The position numbers and the translations under genes are program-made. Under the pieces are notes generated by a model that worked only from the letters and a program-made list of their open reading frames with translations, searched no databases and had not been told where the DNA came from. Below, piece after piece: positions 35,203 to 48,800 of a DNA stretch of 64,000 bases. How positions within the stretch are numbered: position 1 is the stretch's first letter; each line of letters begins with the position of its first letter. Source of the stretch: Rhododendron vialii (Eukaryota; Streptophyta; Magnoliopsida; Ericales; Ericaceae); the NCBI RefSeq assembly GCF_030253575.1, contig NC_080562.1:24889352-24953351 (forward strand), in the 5' to 3' direction.

Positions 35203-35417
35203 CTCCTTCCATCCCTAAATAAGTGTCCGGCGCGCAAAACTAGGCCTTACAAAATATGCATGTTTTTCATTGAAAAATTAAATTTTTTTTCACAATCTAA
35301 TAGAACTCATTGCTATCTATTGATTTGTGAAAAAAATTTGATTTTTTTAACGAAACAAATGCATCTTTTTGAAGACCTAGATTTGCACGTTGGACACTTA
35401 TTTAGGGACGGAGGGAG
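35203..35417. mobile_element. Stowaway-like MITE
   Basis: 215 bp with ends CTCCTTCCATCCCTAAATAA and CTCCCTCCGTCCCTAAATAA (right end reverse-complemented), flanked by TA at 35201-35202 and 35418-35419. The CTCCCTCCGTCCC terminus is the classic Stowaway signature. Confidence 0.92.
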
Positions 35418-36325
35418 TATAAAATATGGGTGGATTTGGGCTAATTATAAATGGATGGGTTTGGGTGAAACCATATTACTTGACACAAATTGCCACCTCT
35501 ACCAAAACTTTTGTCTAGCACACAAACTTTAGTCTCAGAACATGGTTTTTCTGAGTGCACCTCAGCTAATTTGGATGCCTGTAATTTGTAATCTTTGATC
35601 AGAATAGGAACTTGATTAGGCGACGTTTGGACTAATTCAGTATCTTCTTCAGGAACTATATATTTATTTTGATTTTTTTTTAAGTTAAACATTTTTTTGT
35701 ATGGATTGAGATAATAATCTAGGATTCTCACGGGGGGAGAAGAATTAGATTCTTACTAGGGAATGGAATTTCTGGTTCAATATCTATATAATAAGCTAGT
35801 ATTTGAATATTATATACTACATAAATTCAAGGGTTCTTATCTTTCCAAACTAATCTAACAGTATCTCATGGGTTAGAGAGAATAGACGTGCTCAACCATT
35901 AAATCAAATATCTCTCTCCCTCTCTCTCTCTCTGTCTTTGCGCGTTTGGACCCCTCCCGACATTTAAAATATTTTAACTAATATTACATGTAATATGGTT
36001 ATTATTTATATAATAAGTATAGCAATCTCTAAAATTATAAATAATTTTGATTTGATCTAGTCGAAAATTAAGGTTATTTTACATTGTCAGGTAAAATTTT
36101 CTCAAATTCTTTCAAATTCAAAAAAAAATCACACATGTGCAATGCAATTGTTGACAATAATGCAAAAGATATTATACCCGATATATTAATATACCACAAA
36201 ACTACACCGTATATTGAGTACATTTTTTCATGAAAATACTTTTTTTATGTTGGCCCCCTTTGGGCTAAAATTTTGGCTCCGTCACTACTCTCATCAGACT
36301 CATCCACTGCCTCTCCTCTCAATAA
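35418..36325. other. intergenic, nothing recognised
   Basis: AT-rich sequence with a short CT-rich tract at about 35910-35935. No gene, repeat family or structured element could be supported. Confidence 0.5.
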
Positions 36326-36564
36326 GGCTGCGTTCCGGAACCAAAAATAAGTCCTTATTTTTTAAAAAGGCAATTTCAAGCTCAAAAATTATGAGTTTAT
36401 TAAAATCTAAAAATATACAATATGGATCTTGTTTGGAAGATCTCAATGAGATCTCTTATACGATGCAAAAAAAATTGAAAAATTATTTTTCATTTACTTT
36501 ATTTTTGAGTTTGAAAATGTGAAATAAGCTGCTTATTTTTTAAGAAAATTTCTGGAACGGAGCC
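36326..36564. mobile_element. Tourist-like (PIF/Harbinger) MITE, copy 2
   Basis: 239 bp and closely similar to the element at 360-599 along its full length. Ends are GGCTGCGTTCCGGAAC and GGCTCCGTTCCAGAAAT, with TAA on both sides (36323-36325 and 36565-36567). Confidence 0.92.
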
Positions 36565-37238
36565 TAACTCTCCTCGGATCTCGCCTATTTCAACCGCACG
36601 ACGCTGAAAGCTTTACCAATTGACATTGAAGGGAGTTAACAACAGACAGCATTCATCTGTCGATTGCCCCCTTAGTTTTTTTATTACACATTAGTAATTG
36701 TTTCATTTTATTGGTTTGAAATTTTTTTTAGGCATTCGGAACATTATAAATTTTATATTGTATTCAGGGAGTTTGTAAGAATGCCTAGATGGAATAAAGA
36801 AATATACATCGACCTTTTGTTTATTCTTCTTTCTGTCATTCACCTAACAGTTGTGCCTAATTTGGCTCCTCCTAACAACATCAATAGTAACAATGAATAA
36901 TTGATTTTAAATTGATCTTGATTATATTGCATCGTGCCTTTGAATATAGATAATTGAAGCTTGCTAAAAAGTGAATTTCGAGTCATGGTGATTTTATGAG
37001 TGCTAATATTTGAGCCGCATCCGAACGTATTTGAATTATTGACATATTATCTTTCGTATAATACAGTGGGCAGATGTTAGAAACAGGACCGTGAGGAAAT
37101 TCTAATAACAGAAGATTTTGGAATCTTTTGGGGTGTACGGTACCGAACAAAGTGTGCGTTTAGACTTCAGAAGCTCCGGGGAATAGTTATTTGCACTTCG
37201 CACCCCAGGTCCCTGTCCGATCCTCTCTCTTTTTTTTT
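36565..37238. other. upstream region of PRS4, nothing recognised
   Basis: Intergenic sequence between the second Tourist copy and the MITE in the PRS4 5' flank. No open frame or element could be supported. Confidence 0.4.
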
Positions 37239-37562
37239 GGGCGCTGCTATTCGCAGCCCTCTATTTACTCCCATAATCCGTTAAAAATTTTCAATTATAC
37301 TCGACAGTTAATTACCGAAATTGAGATATATTTTCAGCGTCCAATTACCGAAATATAATATTTTTTTCAACAGATGTTTACCGAAAACGCATGTTCGGTA
37401 GTTGTTTACCGAAAATTGAACATATTTTCGACATGTAGTTACCGAAATATAATCTTGTTTTCAACAGCAATTTACCGAAATGTTATTTATGATTTTCAAC
37501 AATCATTTACCGAAATTTAGTGAGCTACGGGAGTAAATAGAGGGCTGCGAACAGCGGCGCCC
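37239..37562. mobile_element. MITE with internal 33-bp minisatellite, 5' of PRS4
   Basis: 324 bp with inverted ends GGGCGCTGCTATTCGCAGCC and GGGCGCCGCTGTTCGCAGCC (right end reverse-complemented), continuing through CTCTATTTACTCCC. Inside, the motif TTACCGAAA recurs seven times (starts near 37312, 37345, 37378, 37406, 37439, 37472, 37506) at mostly 33-bp spacing, with one inverted copy near 37394. It ends 143 bp before the PRS4 ATG, so it probably forms part of the promoter or 5' leader. Confidence 0.85.
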
Positions 37563-37705
37563 TTCTTTTTTTGGTCAAACGGAAATTTCCTCTCTTTCAC
37601 CTGCGTACGTACTATGTCGATACTACTTTATTGGCGGCAAATTAAACCCTTTCTGAAATAGCCATCAGAGGGTTTTGAGCAGCTGATTAAGATCAAGAAA
37701 CCCAC

Positions 37706-37821
37706 ATGGAGAAGCCCAACAAGAAGCAAGTGCTTTTGTTCCACTGCGTGGAGTCTGAAGATCTTGCTGGCAAAGTAGCCGCTCAATCCGACCTTATTCA
37801 GCTTCAATCCATCAACTGGAG

Positions 37822-37871
<50 letters not shown>

Positions 37872-40800
37872 TTCATTTGTTATTTTCTTCTTCTCTAGAG
37901 TATTATCATGGTTCGGATGAGTTAGATTAACTCTTATTTTGGGTGAGTGTAATTTTTCTCATGAAATTGGAAGTGGGCATTACTATTTTTCACTGCTTAG
38001 TTCTAAATCTATACTTATGAACTCAAAGCTCAGTCTTGAAGGATCTTTGGTTTCATATGAACCAGCATGTTTGCGTTAATGTGTTTAGGTAGAATGTTTG
38101 AGTTTCAGGGTGAAAATGTTGAAGGACTGAAGTACATTGTGCAATTAGGTTATGCTCCTTATGGACTAATGATAGGACAAATATACAAAACAAAGTATGT
38201 AGAGATGAAGCGGGCAAGAAACGAAATCAAGGAACACAAATGCTAAGAAGGGTCCTAGTTAAGGGGTGATTGCGAAAGTTAATTGCTTGTTCAAAAAACA
38301 AAAAGAGAAAGCTAATTGCCTAACCTCTTGGAGAGGCATTAAAAAGACTGATGTTAATTGTTTAGGTTGCCTTACATGGCAAATTCCCCCTTATGCCTTT
38401 GCTTAGCTTGTTTTCCTTTTCATCCTTGTATTGATTCTAGCTAGTTAGTAACTAGTAGCTTTGTACTGTACTGCAAGGGTATACCCTTGGTCTTTGCTGG
38501 ATGTTTTTTTCTCAATGAAAACTTAACTTGCCCAGAGAAAAAAAGAAGATTTAATTGCTGAACTGTTAAGGGATGACCAAGTTATTGCATTCATTCTAAT
38601 TATCATGATTCTTTTCTTCTTCCTACGACATTCTGCCACACCCTCTAGTGCCACCATCTCTGTGAAACATAACACTCCATATTTGTGTATCTTCTGGTGG
38701 GGTATTAAGCTGGTTATTTGTGCAAATTATTTGATGTCCTATTTTCATCATCTATCTCCCAAGCCGCTTTTATTCTTATTAAAATGTAGATGTACTCATT
38801 GTTTCATGCGTTCTGTTGTTCGCAACACCCCATGGAAATTAGGATAGGGTCCTTCGAATGCGTTATTGCCTGATTGTGAATGCCTATTCACATACGCACA
38901 TGTTTTATATTACACTTTTTGGTCCAATAATTTGAAGTTTCAAATATTTTACCCCGAAAAAGCTTTTCAAATTTATAAAAACCACCCTATTGTGTCCCCA
39001 GTGTGTCCCCAACTTGTCCCAGACTCCCAGCATGAAAAACAATATAATTTAATACACACGCCACGTGGAGTGTCCCATACGTGTTCCCGTGTGACCCCAA
39101 CGTGTCGCATGTACCCGGAGTGACCGACGCCGGATATGGTGATCTCTACCAGTGTCGATGCTTTATAGGTGGTGACGGTGAAGTATGGGAGTTAGTGGGG
39201 AGACTGGATCTATTTGGCGGTTAGTGAGTCTTATTGTCTTTGTAAAGGAGCGGTTGGCAAGAGTTCTAGTCCCACATGAGGTTTGTGGTTGGAAATGGTG
39301 TGAGAGTTTGCTTTTGGTGTCATCTTTGTTGGTGACTCGCAAGACTGGAGGTGAACTTTCCAGTCCTTGCAAGGGTCGTCATGATAAAGGCTCTGTGGTT
39401 AGTGATTATCTTTGGAGTGAGTGAAAAATTGATTGGTAAATGGAGTTCCTCATCTATGGTGCGTTGGGTAGAATACTTTGGGCTCTCTCTTGATGTTTAG
39501 GACCACTGCCTCGTTGTGGACTCTATGGATGGAGGCAATAGATGGACTTTTTGAAGGCGTGGAGACTCCACTTTTTTGCTCTAAAAAGTAGAATTGTGAG
39601 CATTTTCATGTAGTTGGTTCTGAGGAGAAGTTGAGCCTGCTTTGATTTATTGAATCAGTTTTGCAATTTTATCAACTTTCATGAATAGATTGATGCGTAT
39701 TTTGTTCTCCTTGGCATGGCTTGATGCATAGGGACACCCATTTCAAGCCTATTGATTTATGTGCCAATTGTTTTATATAACCCTTCTTACTTATCGAAAA
39801 GAAAAGGTCAGGTATAAGGTATGGAATACAAATAAACCTGAGGGAGAGATCCCACTGGCCATAAAAAGTAAACATAGGGTCGGGGTATAGGTTTCAATAT
39901 TCTAGTATGAGTAACCTCACGTTGGAGCCTGGAGGTAGACATATCCTGTTAGCTAAGATGCATTGACATAGTGACTGCCCGCCTCCTTGACAAGAGAAAA
40001 CTCAGTGGGTGGTATTTTAATGCTTTCTTCTGCGCTGCTTCCATATCTCCTGATTTTCAATTCCTTTTCCCCTTCATCTGTTTTCTGTTTGAGAATTGGA
40101 CTCATAACAGAAACATGTTTGTGATATTCCCCTTTATTAAATGTTTTCAAGATCATTAATTTTCTTTGGGAGAAATGGGGTGACACCAAATGTTGAAATT
40201 AATACTACAATCGTATTGCTAAATTACTAAATGATGCATCACGATCCTGATTCATGGATCTCTCGGTTCAAGAAACAAAAATAAGAGGATCTGAATTGGA
40301 ATTGAGATACCGATGCCAGTTGTTCACTTCTGAATCATGAGGTTGATATCTAATAGAGGTTAACAATGACTTCTTTCAAAATTGACTATTTGTTCCTCTG
40401 TTAGAGGTGTTCCAGAAATGTCTGCGATTGGGTAAATAGCTCTACGAATTAATGGATCTATTTGATGACCACCTGATAAAGCAATTGTTGTCGATTGATT
40501 ATAATGAAAATTTTATTCTTATGTACTAGTCCTCTTTCTGATTTGGAATGGGTTTTTTTTTGAAACTTTATTTCGTGGTTGTGTTTCTCATTTTCAGAAA
40601 ATTTATTACAAGTTGAATAACTGTTCCTCTTTAAAATTTGTTGTTCTGATTCGTGAGTGATTTGATCTGGTTGAATGGGATAACTGTGCGACTTCATGCA
40701 TGTGACAGGAGTTTTGATGATGGATTTCCAAATCTCTTCATAAACAATGCTCAAGACATTCGAGGGCACCATGTTGCCTTTCTAGCATCTTTTAGCTCCC

Positions 40801-43800
40801 CGGGAGTCATCTTTGAACAGCTTTCTGTCATATTTGCACTGCCCCGCTTGTTTGTTGCTTCTTTTACATTGGTATTACCATTCTTTCCAACTGGTTCATT
40901 CGAGCGTATGGAAGAGGAAGGTGACGTGGCGACTGCATTTACCATGGCAAGGATTTTATCAAATATTCCCATTTCAAGGGGTGGTCCAACAAGTTTAGTT
41001 ATCTATGACATACATGCATTGCAGGTTTGACTTCTGTTAAGTTGTTTCAATCATGCTGTATATGATTTGGTGCTTGCAATGGGGACACTACAAGTAGGGT
41101 GATGGGATCCACTGACCCCATCAATTTTTATATACTTGTTACGATGATATTAGATTTTTAAATTTTGTATGCTATTCAGTATTCAGACCCCTATAAAGTA
41201 CAAACTAAATCAGCTAACTAAAAAAGGTAGGTCAACATAGGATATTGGGGTCAATGTAGAAAGTTAATGCAATAGTTGAGTTGAAACCAATCATTTTGTT
41301 TATTAATTTGTCATCAGTCTCGGAGATATCACATTATAATTGAATTTAGCAACCATTTCTCCCTAATTAGGGAATTTGAAATAAACTAGGGGAAAAAAAA
41401 CAATTCATGTGACCCCATCAGGGAAAAAAATACTGAATGTTTAAGGGACAAGCTTCTCTTTTAGCAGCTTGTAGAAGTGCTGATGCTGTTAAAGAAACCT
41501 TCTTATGAACTTGCTGTCAATTTACCTTTTAGCTTCTTGCAGAAGCTGCCACAACCAAGGAAAATATGTATGTATGTATGTATGTGTATGTGTGTGTGTG
41601 TTTGTGTTACTAAGATATAGGTAGAATTTCTTTTGACAGGAAGGTCCTTCTTGTCACACCACAAATGTCTACTTTATTTTCATCACTAAATACTGGCAGA
41701 TGTGTATCTTATCTGTTTTTGTACGTGATAGAATTTTGGAGTTGGTTTGTATACATTTGGCTGTGTCTTGGAAAACCACCAGGCGTAATGCATGGAGACT
41801 AATATAATGCTAAATTAGATGTCTATTTTCCTGTTTAATATAAGGAGTGAAAAATACATGATATGCCGTTCATTCTGTTTCAGTTTCTTTTGATTGACTT
41901 CTCTTGGTTTGTTCGAGTCCATTTCCATAATCAAATATCAACAGTTAACGATGTACTACAAAATAAGTAAATAGGTGAGCTGAAACTTTGATCCCACTAC
42001 CAACTCTATGGGCATGACTACTCTCAAAGAATTGTCTAATTAACCAATTGAACGACTGAGAGGCAAGCACCTGAGGCAATTAGGTTTACCTATTACATCT
42101 GCTCTTTTCTGGATATGGTGTATTGTTCCCTGGCTTCATCTGCATGTTTTCTTCTTCAGTTGTTTGATAGTAAGTTATCTTCATAGACGCAGCATAAAAA
42201 TTAGAAAAGAGATAAGGTATGGTTGCCTTCATATATTCTAAATGTTCTGGATAAATCAGAAGGCAGGAATTTTGAATGATTTCCCGTATTGTGAAGAATG
42301 ATCTAGTTTTTCGCAATTTCAAATGTTCCGGATGTATCAGGAGGCAAGAATTTTGAACGCAATTGCAAATAGTGTTTTGCTTTCTCTCTTTCCCTCCCCT
42401 TTGCGGCCACGTTGTCCTTATGCTCTTATTCTTTTGGCACCTTTTGCAGGAAAGATTCTATTTCAGTGACCATGTTCTGCCTTGTTTTGAAACTGGTATT
42501 CCCTTATTGAAACAACGCCTTCAACAGCTTCCTGATTCTGATAAAGCAAGTATTTTAGCATTTCCACATAATTTTGTTCTTTCTTCGAGGGTTTCTCCCC
42601 TGCCTCCTGTTGGTTTTTTTTTTCCTGTCAAATTCTCTGCACATTCATTACCTCTCATCTAATAGCTGCTTCCGTTCAGATAGTAGTTGCTTTTCCAGAC
42701 GATGGAGCTTGGAAGCGCTTCCACAAGCAACTGGATCACTTTCCCATGGTGGGTATTGTTTCTCCCCACCACATTGAAGTCTTATTCCTTTCCTCTCTTA
42801 TATTGTCTTCGGTGTTTGGCATTGGTGAAATTATTGGTGTTTATTGTTGTGTACTGTTGTAGAAAGTATAATTGGTGTTTACTGTTGTGTACTGTTGTAG
42901 GAAGTATAATTGGTGTTTATTGTTGATGTGTACTGTTATTACGTTGTAGGTTGTGAAAGCTGTACCTAGTAGGAATAGGTGTTGAAATAATAGTATGTAG
43001 TCAGGTGTGACTTATGTCTGATCCATGGACTAGTCATAGTCATATGTAATTATGTAAGTGATGTAAGTGATGATGTAATCAACCCTCCTTGTGCCTATAA
43101 AAGGAGGGTTCTCCCCAGTGTAAAAATCAGGCCAGTTAAAGTCAGTTCAAGTAAGTCAGTGCTTTCCTAATATATCATGTGTCTTGTATTTACTCTCTTT
43201 GATCCTAACCTACTTTGTGTTTGTACCCACTTCGTGTCTATCTAATTATGGCAGGTGGTTTGTGCAAAAGTTCGGGAAGGCGATAAACGAATAGTTCGGC
43301 TCAAAGAGGGTAATCCTGCTGGTTTTCATGTTGTCATTGTTGACGATTTGGTGCAATCTGGAGGTACACTAATCGAGTGCCAGGTACTTCTGTTGATAAG
43401 ACACCCCCTTGTTCTCTTCTATCTAATTTGAATCATTTTGGTCAAGGAACACGTTTTTTGAAAGAAAGTTGGTAATAAATCGCAACTGTCATTGGATTTG
43501 TGACAGCGAAGAGAAGTCAGTGAGGTTCAAACGACCCATTATTAGCTGTCTAGGAAAATCAAGCTATTTAATGGAAAGATATTCCATCAAGTTGGTTGAG
43601 AGTGAGAGGGAAACAAGATATATGAAGTCAGAGCATATCCAAGTAGCTACAAGAAAGATTAGATTCATGAATTACAATATTGGATTTGGATTCACAAATT
43701 AAAAATGTTGAGATCATCCCCATCTTCTAAAACGAGCTAGTTTGTTTGCTTTTCATTTGCTGGTGTAGTTTGAAAGGGTATTTGCCTACGTTTATCTGAG

Positions 43801-44313
43801 ACAGAGTTATCTCCTTTTCATATTGTGGGTTGTACATCATTATTTACTTTTGTAGATCACAACCTCGCTGTGTGAAACTGGAAAATGGAGTTTGCTCTAA
43901 AATTTATCCTTCGCTGATTATGCTACTTAGAATTTCATTTTAATATTTTCTTGTATTTGATTTTCCCTTCATATTACCACCTCTTTGGCTGTACCAGAAA
44001 GTTTTGGCAGCCCATGGTGCATCAAAGGTGAGTGCTTATGTAACCCATGGTGTATTTCCTAAGCGATCATGGGAGCGGTTTGTTCACAAGAACGAGGGTA
44101 ATTATCTGAATATTGACAATTATTTTTCTTTCGTTTGCATTTTCTTTGGATTCTGATGGCCGTTGATGTTTATATTCAGCTGAATCAGAGAAGGCCTTCG
44201 CCTACTTTTGGATCACGGACTCATGCCCTCAAACTGTGAAAGCCATAGCAAATAAGGCACCTTTTGAAGTTTTGAGCCTTGCCGGATCGATTGCAGATGC
44301 TCTTCAAATCTAA
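37706..44313 (+). CDS. PRS4: ribose-phosphate pyrophosphokinase 4
   Basis: Seven exons: 37706-37821, 40709-41024, 42450-42545, 42680-42748, 43255-43383, 43998-44097 and 44180-44313 (319 aa). An in-frame TAA lies 15 nt before the ATG. The enzyme makes PRPP from ribose-5-phosphate and ATP, the precursor for nucleotides, His and Trp. Class II plant PRS4 proteins are probably cytosolic, and no transit peptide is seen here. Diagnostic blocks are [48 protein letters not shown], the PRPP-loop region [12 protein letters not shown] (Asp229-Asp230) and [16 protein letters not shown] at the C-terminus. Exon 3 ends before GCAAGT, so intron 3 is either GC-AG or uses a GT four bases later with acceptor 42683. 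Intron 1 is 2.9 kb and its donor runs directly into a CT repeat. Confidence 0.95.
37825..37867. repeat. (CT)n microsatellite at PRS4 intron 1 donor
   Basis: The CT repeat begins 3 nt after the GT of the donor site at 37822-37823, so the beginning of intron 1 is a polypyrimidine tract. Confidence 0.95.
42833..42950. repeat. 38-bp tandem repeat in PRS4 intron 4
   Basis: Units beginning ATTGGTGTTTA start at 42833, 42871 and 42909 and contain GTGTACTGTTGTAG. The third unit is diverged. Confidence 0.88.
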
Positions 44314-45857
44314 AATGCTTTTGAAGGGGATTGAATCAGACAAAAGAATGGCTGCCGCAGCCTTCAATAAGGTCCAAAGGAATGCTCCATTGTATTTTGA
44401 GACAGCTTTTGTTGCTGTCATATTTATCCTGACATTCGATTGAACTAACGCATAGGCTTGCCGTGTGTTTTATTATGGTTTCCAAACGTTGTACATCTCT
44501 AGTCGTGTTTCTAGTTAGCTATTTGCAGGCAACGTTACGTGATTCCGGCGTTGAAGAAAATGGAAATCATATTCCGCTCAAACTTGAGACAAGACTGACT
44601 AAAGTTGTATGAGATTCCAAATTTGTTAAGCAGCACATCTTGGCATCCAAGCAGAGGCCACATTTAGTTGTAGTCTGCTAATTCTCTCTTTGGACACTTG
44701 CATTTACTGTACCATTTACTTTTTAAGCTGTGCTTTGATTCAAGAAATCTTCAATTTGAAAGAGGCATGGAATAGGAGGTGGAGAACAAACTTCAGACAA
44801 CTAATGTTTAGAAAAAGAAAAAAAAACAATTGCATCTCTATACTTCAAAAAACTACTATCTTATTTCATAAATTATACTAACATCTTTTATGATTTTTAA
44901 AATTTTGTTTAATACTGCCAAGTAAGATAGACACAAGAGACAACGAGAGAGTAAAAGTATAATTTTAGGCACATGAGAAGTTGATCGTAAAATAAATAGT
45001 ACCATTTATTATACTACAATACCATTTCATTAAATGGTCACAGAATCAGTAAAAATAGAAAATAAATAAGTTACCCTTTAATTATACCTTATGTTGTTGG
45101 TTCCGATTCGTTGTGGGTAAATGAGGAATTTGAAAGGATAAATGAGACAAGTGAGTCAGGGAGTAATAGGTTGGTTATTGGTGAGGTAGATTTTATTTCC
45201 TAATTTTCTCGACTTTTGTTGGAAAAAAAATAAAAAAGAAAAAGAAAAGCGGCTTATAGGGATAGATAGATGCAGATGTATAACCACACACAGAGGAGAG
45301 AGAGAGAGATGTCATGTACCTACTGGTTAAAGTTAAATAACTGTACAATGACACATTAAATACACAATTTCTTTAGTTCAGTTCATTAGGTACATGACAC
45401 GACACTGGACACAACCAGGGGTCTGTTTGTCTGTCATTCTGTACACTTCTGAAAACAGCCCCAGACTATACTCTCAACTCCCTTTCCATATTTACCCCAA
45501 TAAACATGTAATATTTGCAGATTAACACAAAAGCCTCGTCACCAAAAAAGGAAAAAAAAAACACAACAGAACAAGGAGAGCTCATAGTCAAAGTCCAAGT
45601 GGCAAACGCGGGTACTTCACTTCTCAGCTGTATGCTCCACCTTATTCCTCCCAGCTACTTAGATATCAACTTCCTGTTGCTCTACTTACAAACAAAATGC
45701 TCCCTCTTTCTCGGTCTTCCGCAGTTTCCTTGTGAATATTTATAGGTAATATATCCACACCCAAAAAGCGGACACTGCTTATAATACAAGCAATTATACA
45801 CTTTATACCGATGCACAAGTCAGAACTCAACCACCAATTAAAGGCCGTGCACAGCTC
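44314..45857. other. convergent intergenic gap
   Basis: Contains the presumed 3'UTRs of PRS4 (plus) and the MEI2-like gene (minus). No other gene or structured element was recognised. Confidence 0.6.
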
Positions 45858-48800
45858 TCAGATCTCTTGCTTCTCATCCGGATTACTCTTTGGGCTATCT
45901 AGTGAATCCCCGGAGTAAGACCCATCTGGCTGGCGAATACAGATGTTCAAATTGCTGGAGAGTAGTGGTTCCTGGACAATCCATATACGTCAGAAAATGA
46001 TTTGATGTATTCTCTTCTTAAAAGTTCTGAGATCCTAGCAATCCACGACAACAAGTTTTATATATATCATCAAGCCTCTGGGTAAGGTTCTAATCAGGCT
46101 TGAAAATCCAAGTTACAACCAAGCAGGATAGGATTGCATGAGCACTAATGTGTATTTGTAGGTTCCTATTAACTTGAAGACAAAAGATTATAGGACTGCT
46201 ATAAATCCTACTTTGATATATCGTACAGAATGTTGGACGGTGAAGAAAAAACATGATCAGAAAATCTGTGCTAAGATGAGATTCAGAATGTCGATAAATA
46301 AGAAATGACTACACTACACGATGGAGATGAAATGAGGGATAATTTTACGAGATGGTAAAGAGTAGAAGATGTGCTTTGTTGATGGCGATAAACGAATTGA
46401 CAGGTTGAGTTGGAAACAAATGCTTACCTTAAACCTATTTGAAGAAATTCTCTCAAATAATATCAAGTAGAGAAAATGGGTACGACCCTACCTTAGATAC
46501 GCATATGACCTTTAACAGTATCAGCTGGAGAAAATGGATCTATGTGCCCTAATCCAAGTAATAGGAACAAAAGGATCATGAGGTTAGTGTCACCTAACCC
46601 AACAAATAAAAAAGTAATAAACGAGAAAAACAGAGAAAACGAAGCGGACAAAACGAAAGCAAACGTTAGAAAGGTAAGTGGTATTGTTTTCAACATCAAA
46701 AGCCATTGGCATCTTACTGTTATGCTGTTCCATATTTATTCCGAGTTTCTGATATTCTAAAGTCTCAAATCTCTTGGATGAAACATGCATAATGGCCCAG
46801 TGAATTCCTACCTTTCCCCAAACGAGCCCAAATCAGGGGAGGAAAAATCCTTTAACTCGGTTAAACATCATGTTCAATATCATATTTTTAGTGGTGATAG
46901 AGGAAACTCAAGCGAAGTGCCACCAGATTTCTACGTCAAAACTATTGACAATTTTTGGCCGCTGACAAATTTCTTATTGCCAAAAAAAAAATTCACATTT
47001 CGAAATTACCTCCAATGTCCGCCTGTTTGAAGTCTTAGAATGGGTGTATGAATACAGAAACACAATTGAGAATTTTTAATTTTGTTTAGACCGGCAAGTT
47101 TTGGCTTCCAAACACGGAAGTTCAAGACAACAATAACAAGGGCAAGCAAACAAACTTAATTACCTGATCAACAAACTCCTGGCCTTCTGACTGGAATAAA
47201 ATTGGCCGGCACCGCTTGTCTTCATTCATTAGGCTAGAATTCTGGAAGTGTGTAACAAGGGCTACCTTGCCTTGAATTCGGGCATATGCCAAGGAGGCAA
47301 CTTTTTCACTATTAAACTTTTCCCACTTCTTTCCGTTGAATGCCTGCACAAATTGTGTAGACAAGTACTTCAGCACTTTAGTATGGAAAAAAAGATTGCT
47401 CAGAATAACTTCCTCCCAGAGAACAGGAAACAACACAACACTGAACGCCTGCAACCATTGGCGTACTCGTCCTTTTCATTTAGCTTAGCAAAGAAAAGAA
47501 AACTCTCTTTTTTATCTCGGTTATTTAGATAATTAGGTACGAATCATGGAGACTTTCCCTAGGTGTTAGAATCCTAGTTGAGTCAAATGATTTGTGAATT
47601 TGACCCTTCAAATTCACTTAGTACCTGAATCGTGCATGAATATTACTATTCCTGATTCGGATACCATCATGCGCTTTGGCAGTCTTTCATTTCCACCAAC
47701 ATTTTCCAAGGCCTTTAAGCTTGAAGTGTAATGCTCGTATTAATTCTTCTATGGGAAACTTATGCTCTCTCATCAATTGCTCTTTATAACACAACTTCAA
47801 ACAAAATTGCCTTTCTCACACTTGCCCAACATGCAAAGTTTTCATCGTACACTCATACGTTTGTTTTTGCCTTGACCTAGGTATTCCCATTGATGCCATG
47901 CAACAATACGGGATGGTAATGCTACAAAAGGATAAAGATATTAGAAGAAGATTTAGCTTTATTGATACTTTAGCCCTTAATTAGAGCCCAATGGGAAGAT
48001 ATGATCCGTACAGGTAAACTCAAACTGCTGTGACAGTGTGTTACTGAGTTGCTACATGATACATAGAGGGAACTGGTAGTTAACACGAATAGTATTTTGC
48101 ATGTTTTCAGTCTAGGTGACTGACTTGCCTATGAGACTGATCGCAATGTTTTCTCCCTGAGTAAAGGGACAATTCTTGCCTTCCGCATTTGTTTTTGAAA
48201 TCAACATGCCTGCATGCTTTTTTGAACTCTTCCTAAAATTGTCCTTGACCACAAAGATTCCATGATCATATGGTGATACGATAATGGGTATGTATTCATA
48301 AATCGATTTAAGATCTATGATAATTACAAAGCATTATAGAAATGAACCTCATAGAAAGGGATTATGTGTGATGGAGACACCATATTGATGAAAGCATAAC
48401 CCACATTGCATTTATTCTGCACAGAAAGGTAAATTAATTCAGTTTTAATTCAACATGGGAATTACATTTTTTATAATCAACAACATGTGAATTACGAAAT
48501 AATGCATTCAAGTTCCACAGAAGAATTACCTTAAAATCAATTGGCAAGTAGAGAAAGTCATAAGAACCCCTATGATTTTCATCAATAGCTGCCAGCAACA
48601 TCTTTGAAGTGTACCTAGAAAAAAGAAGCACAAACCATCAAGACAATTAGCAAATCTAGATTCTAGATTGAGGAAATTTACATGCTTCGCAGTTATAAAA
48701 CCAAGTAAAATGCATACAAGGTAATATAACAGTCAAAAGAATGACAGAAACAGTACTAGATTTAGCTTACTTATTGGGGATGTTTTTGATCATTAAAGTA

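Noticed and set aside
40751-40972. Minus-strand open frame
   Set aside because: Antisense to PRS4 exon 2; no domain.
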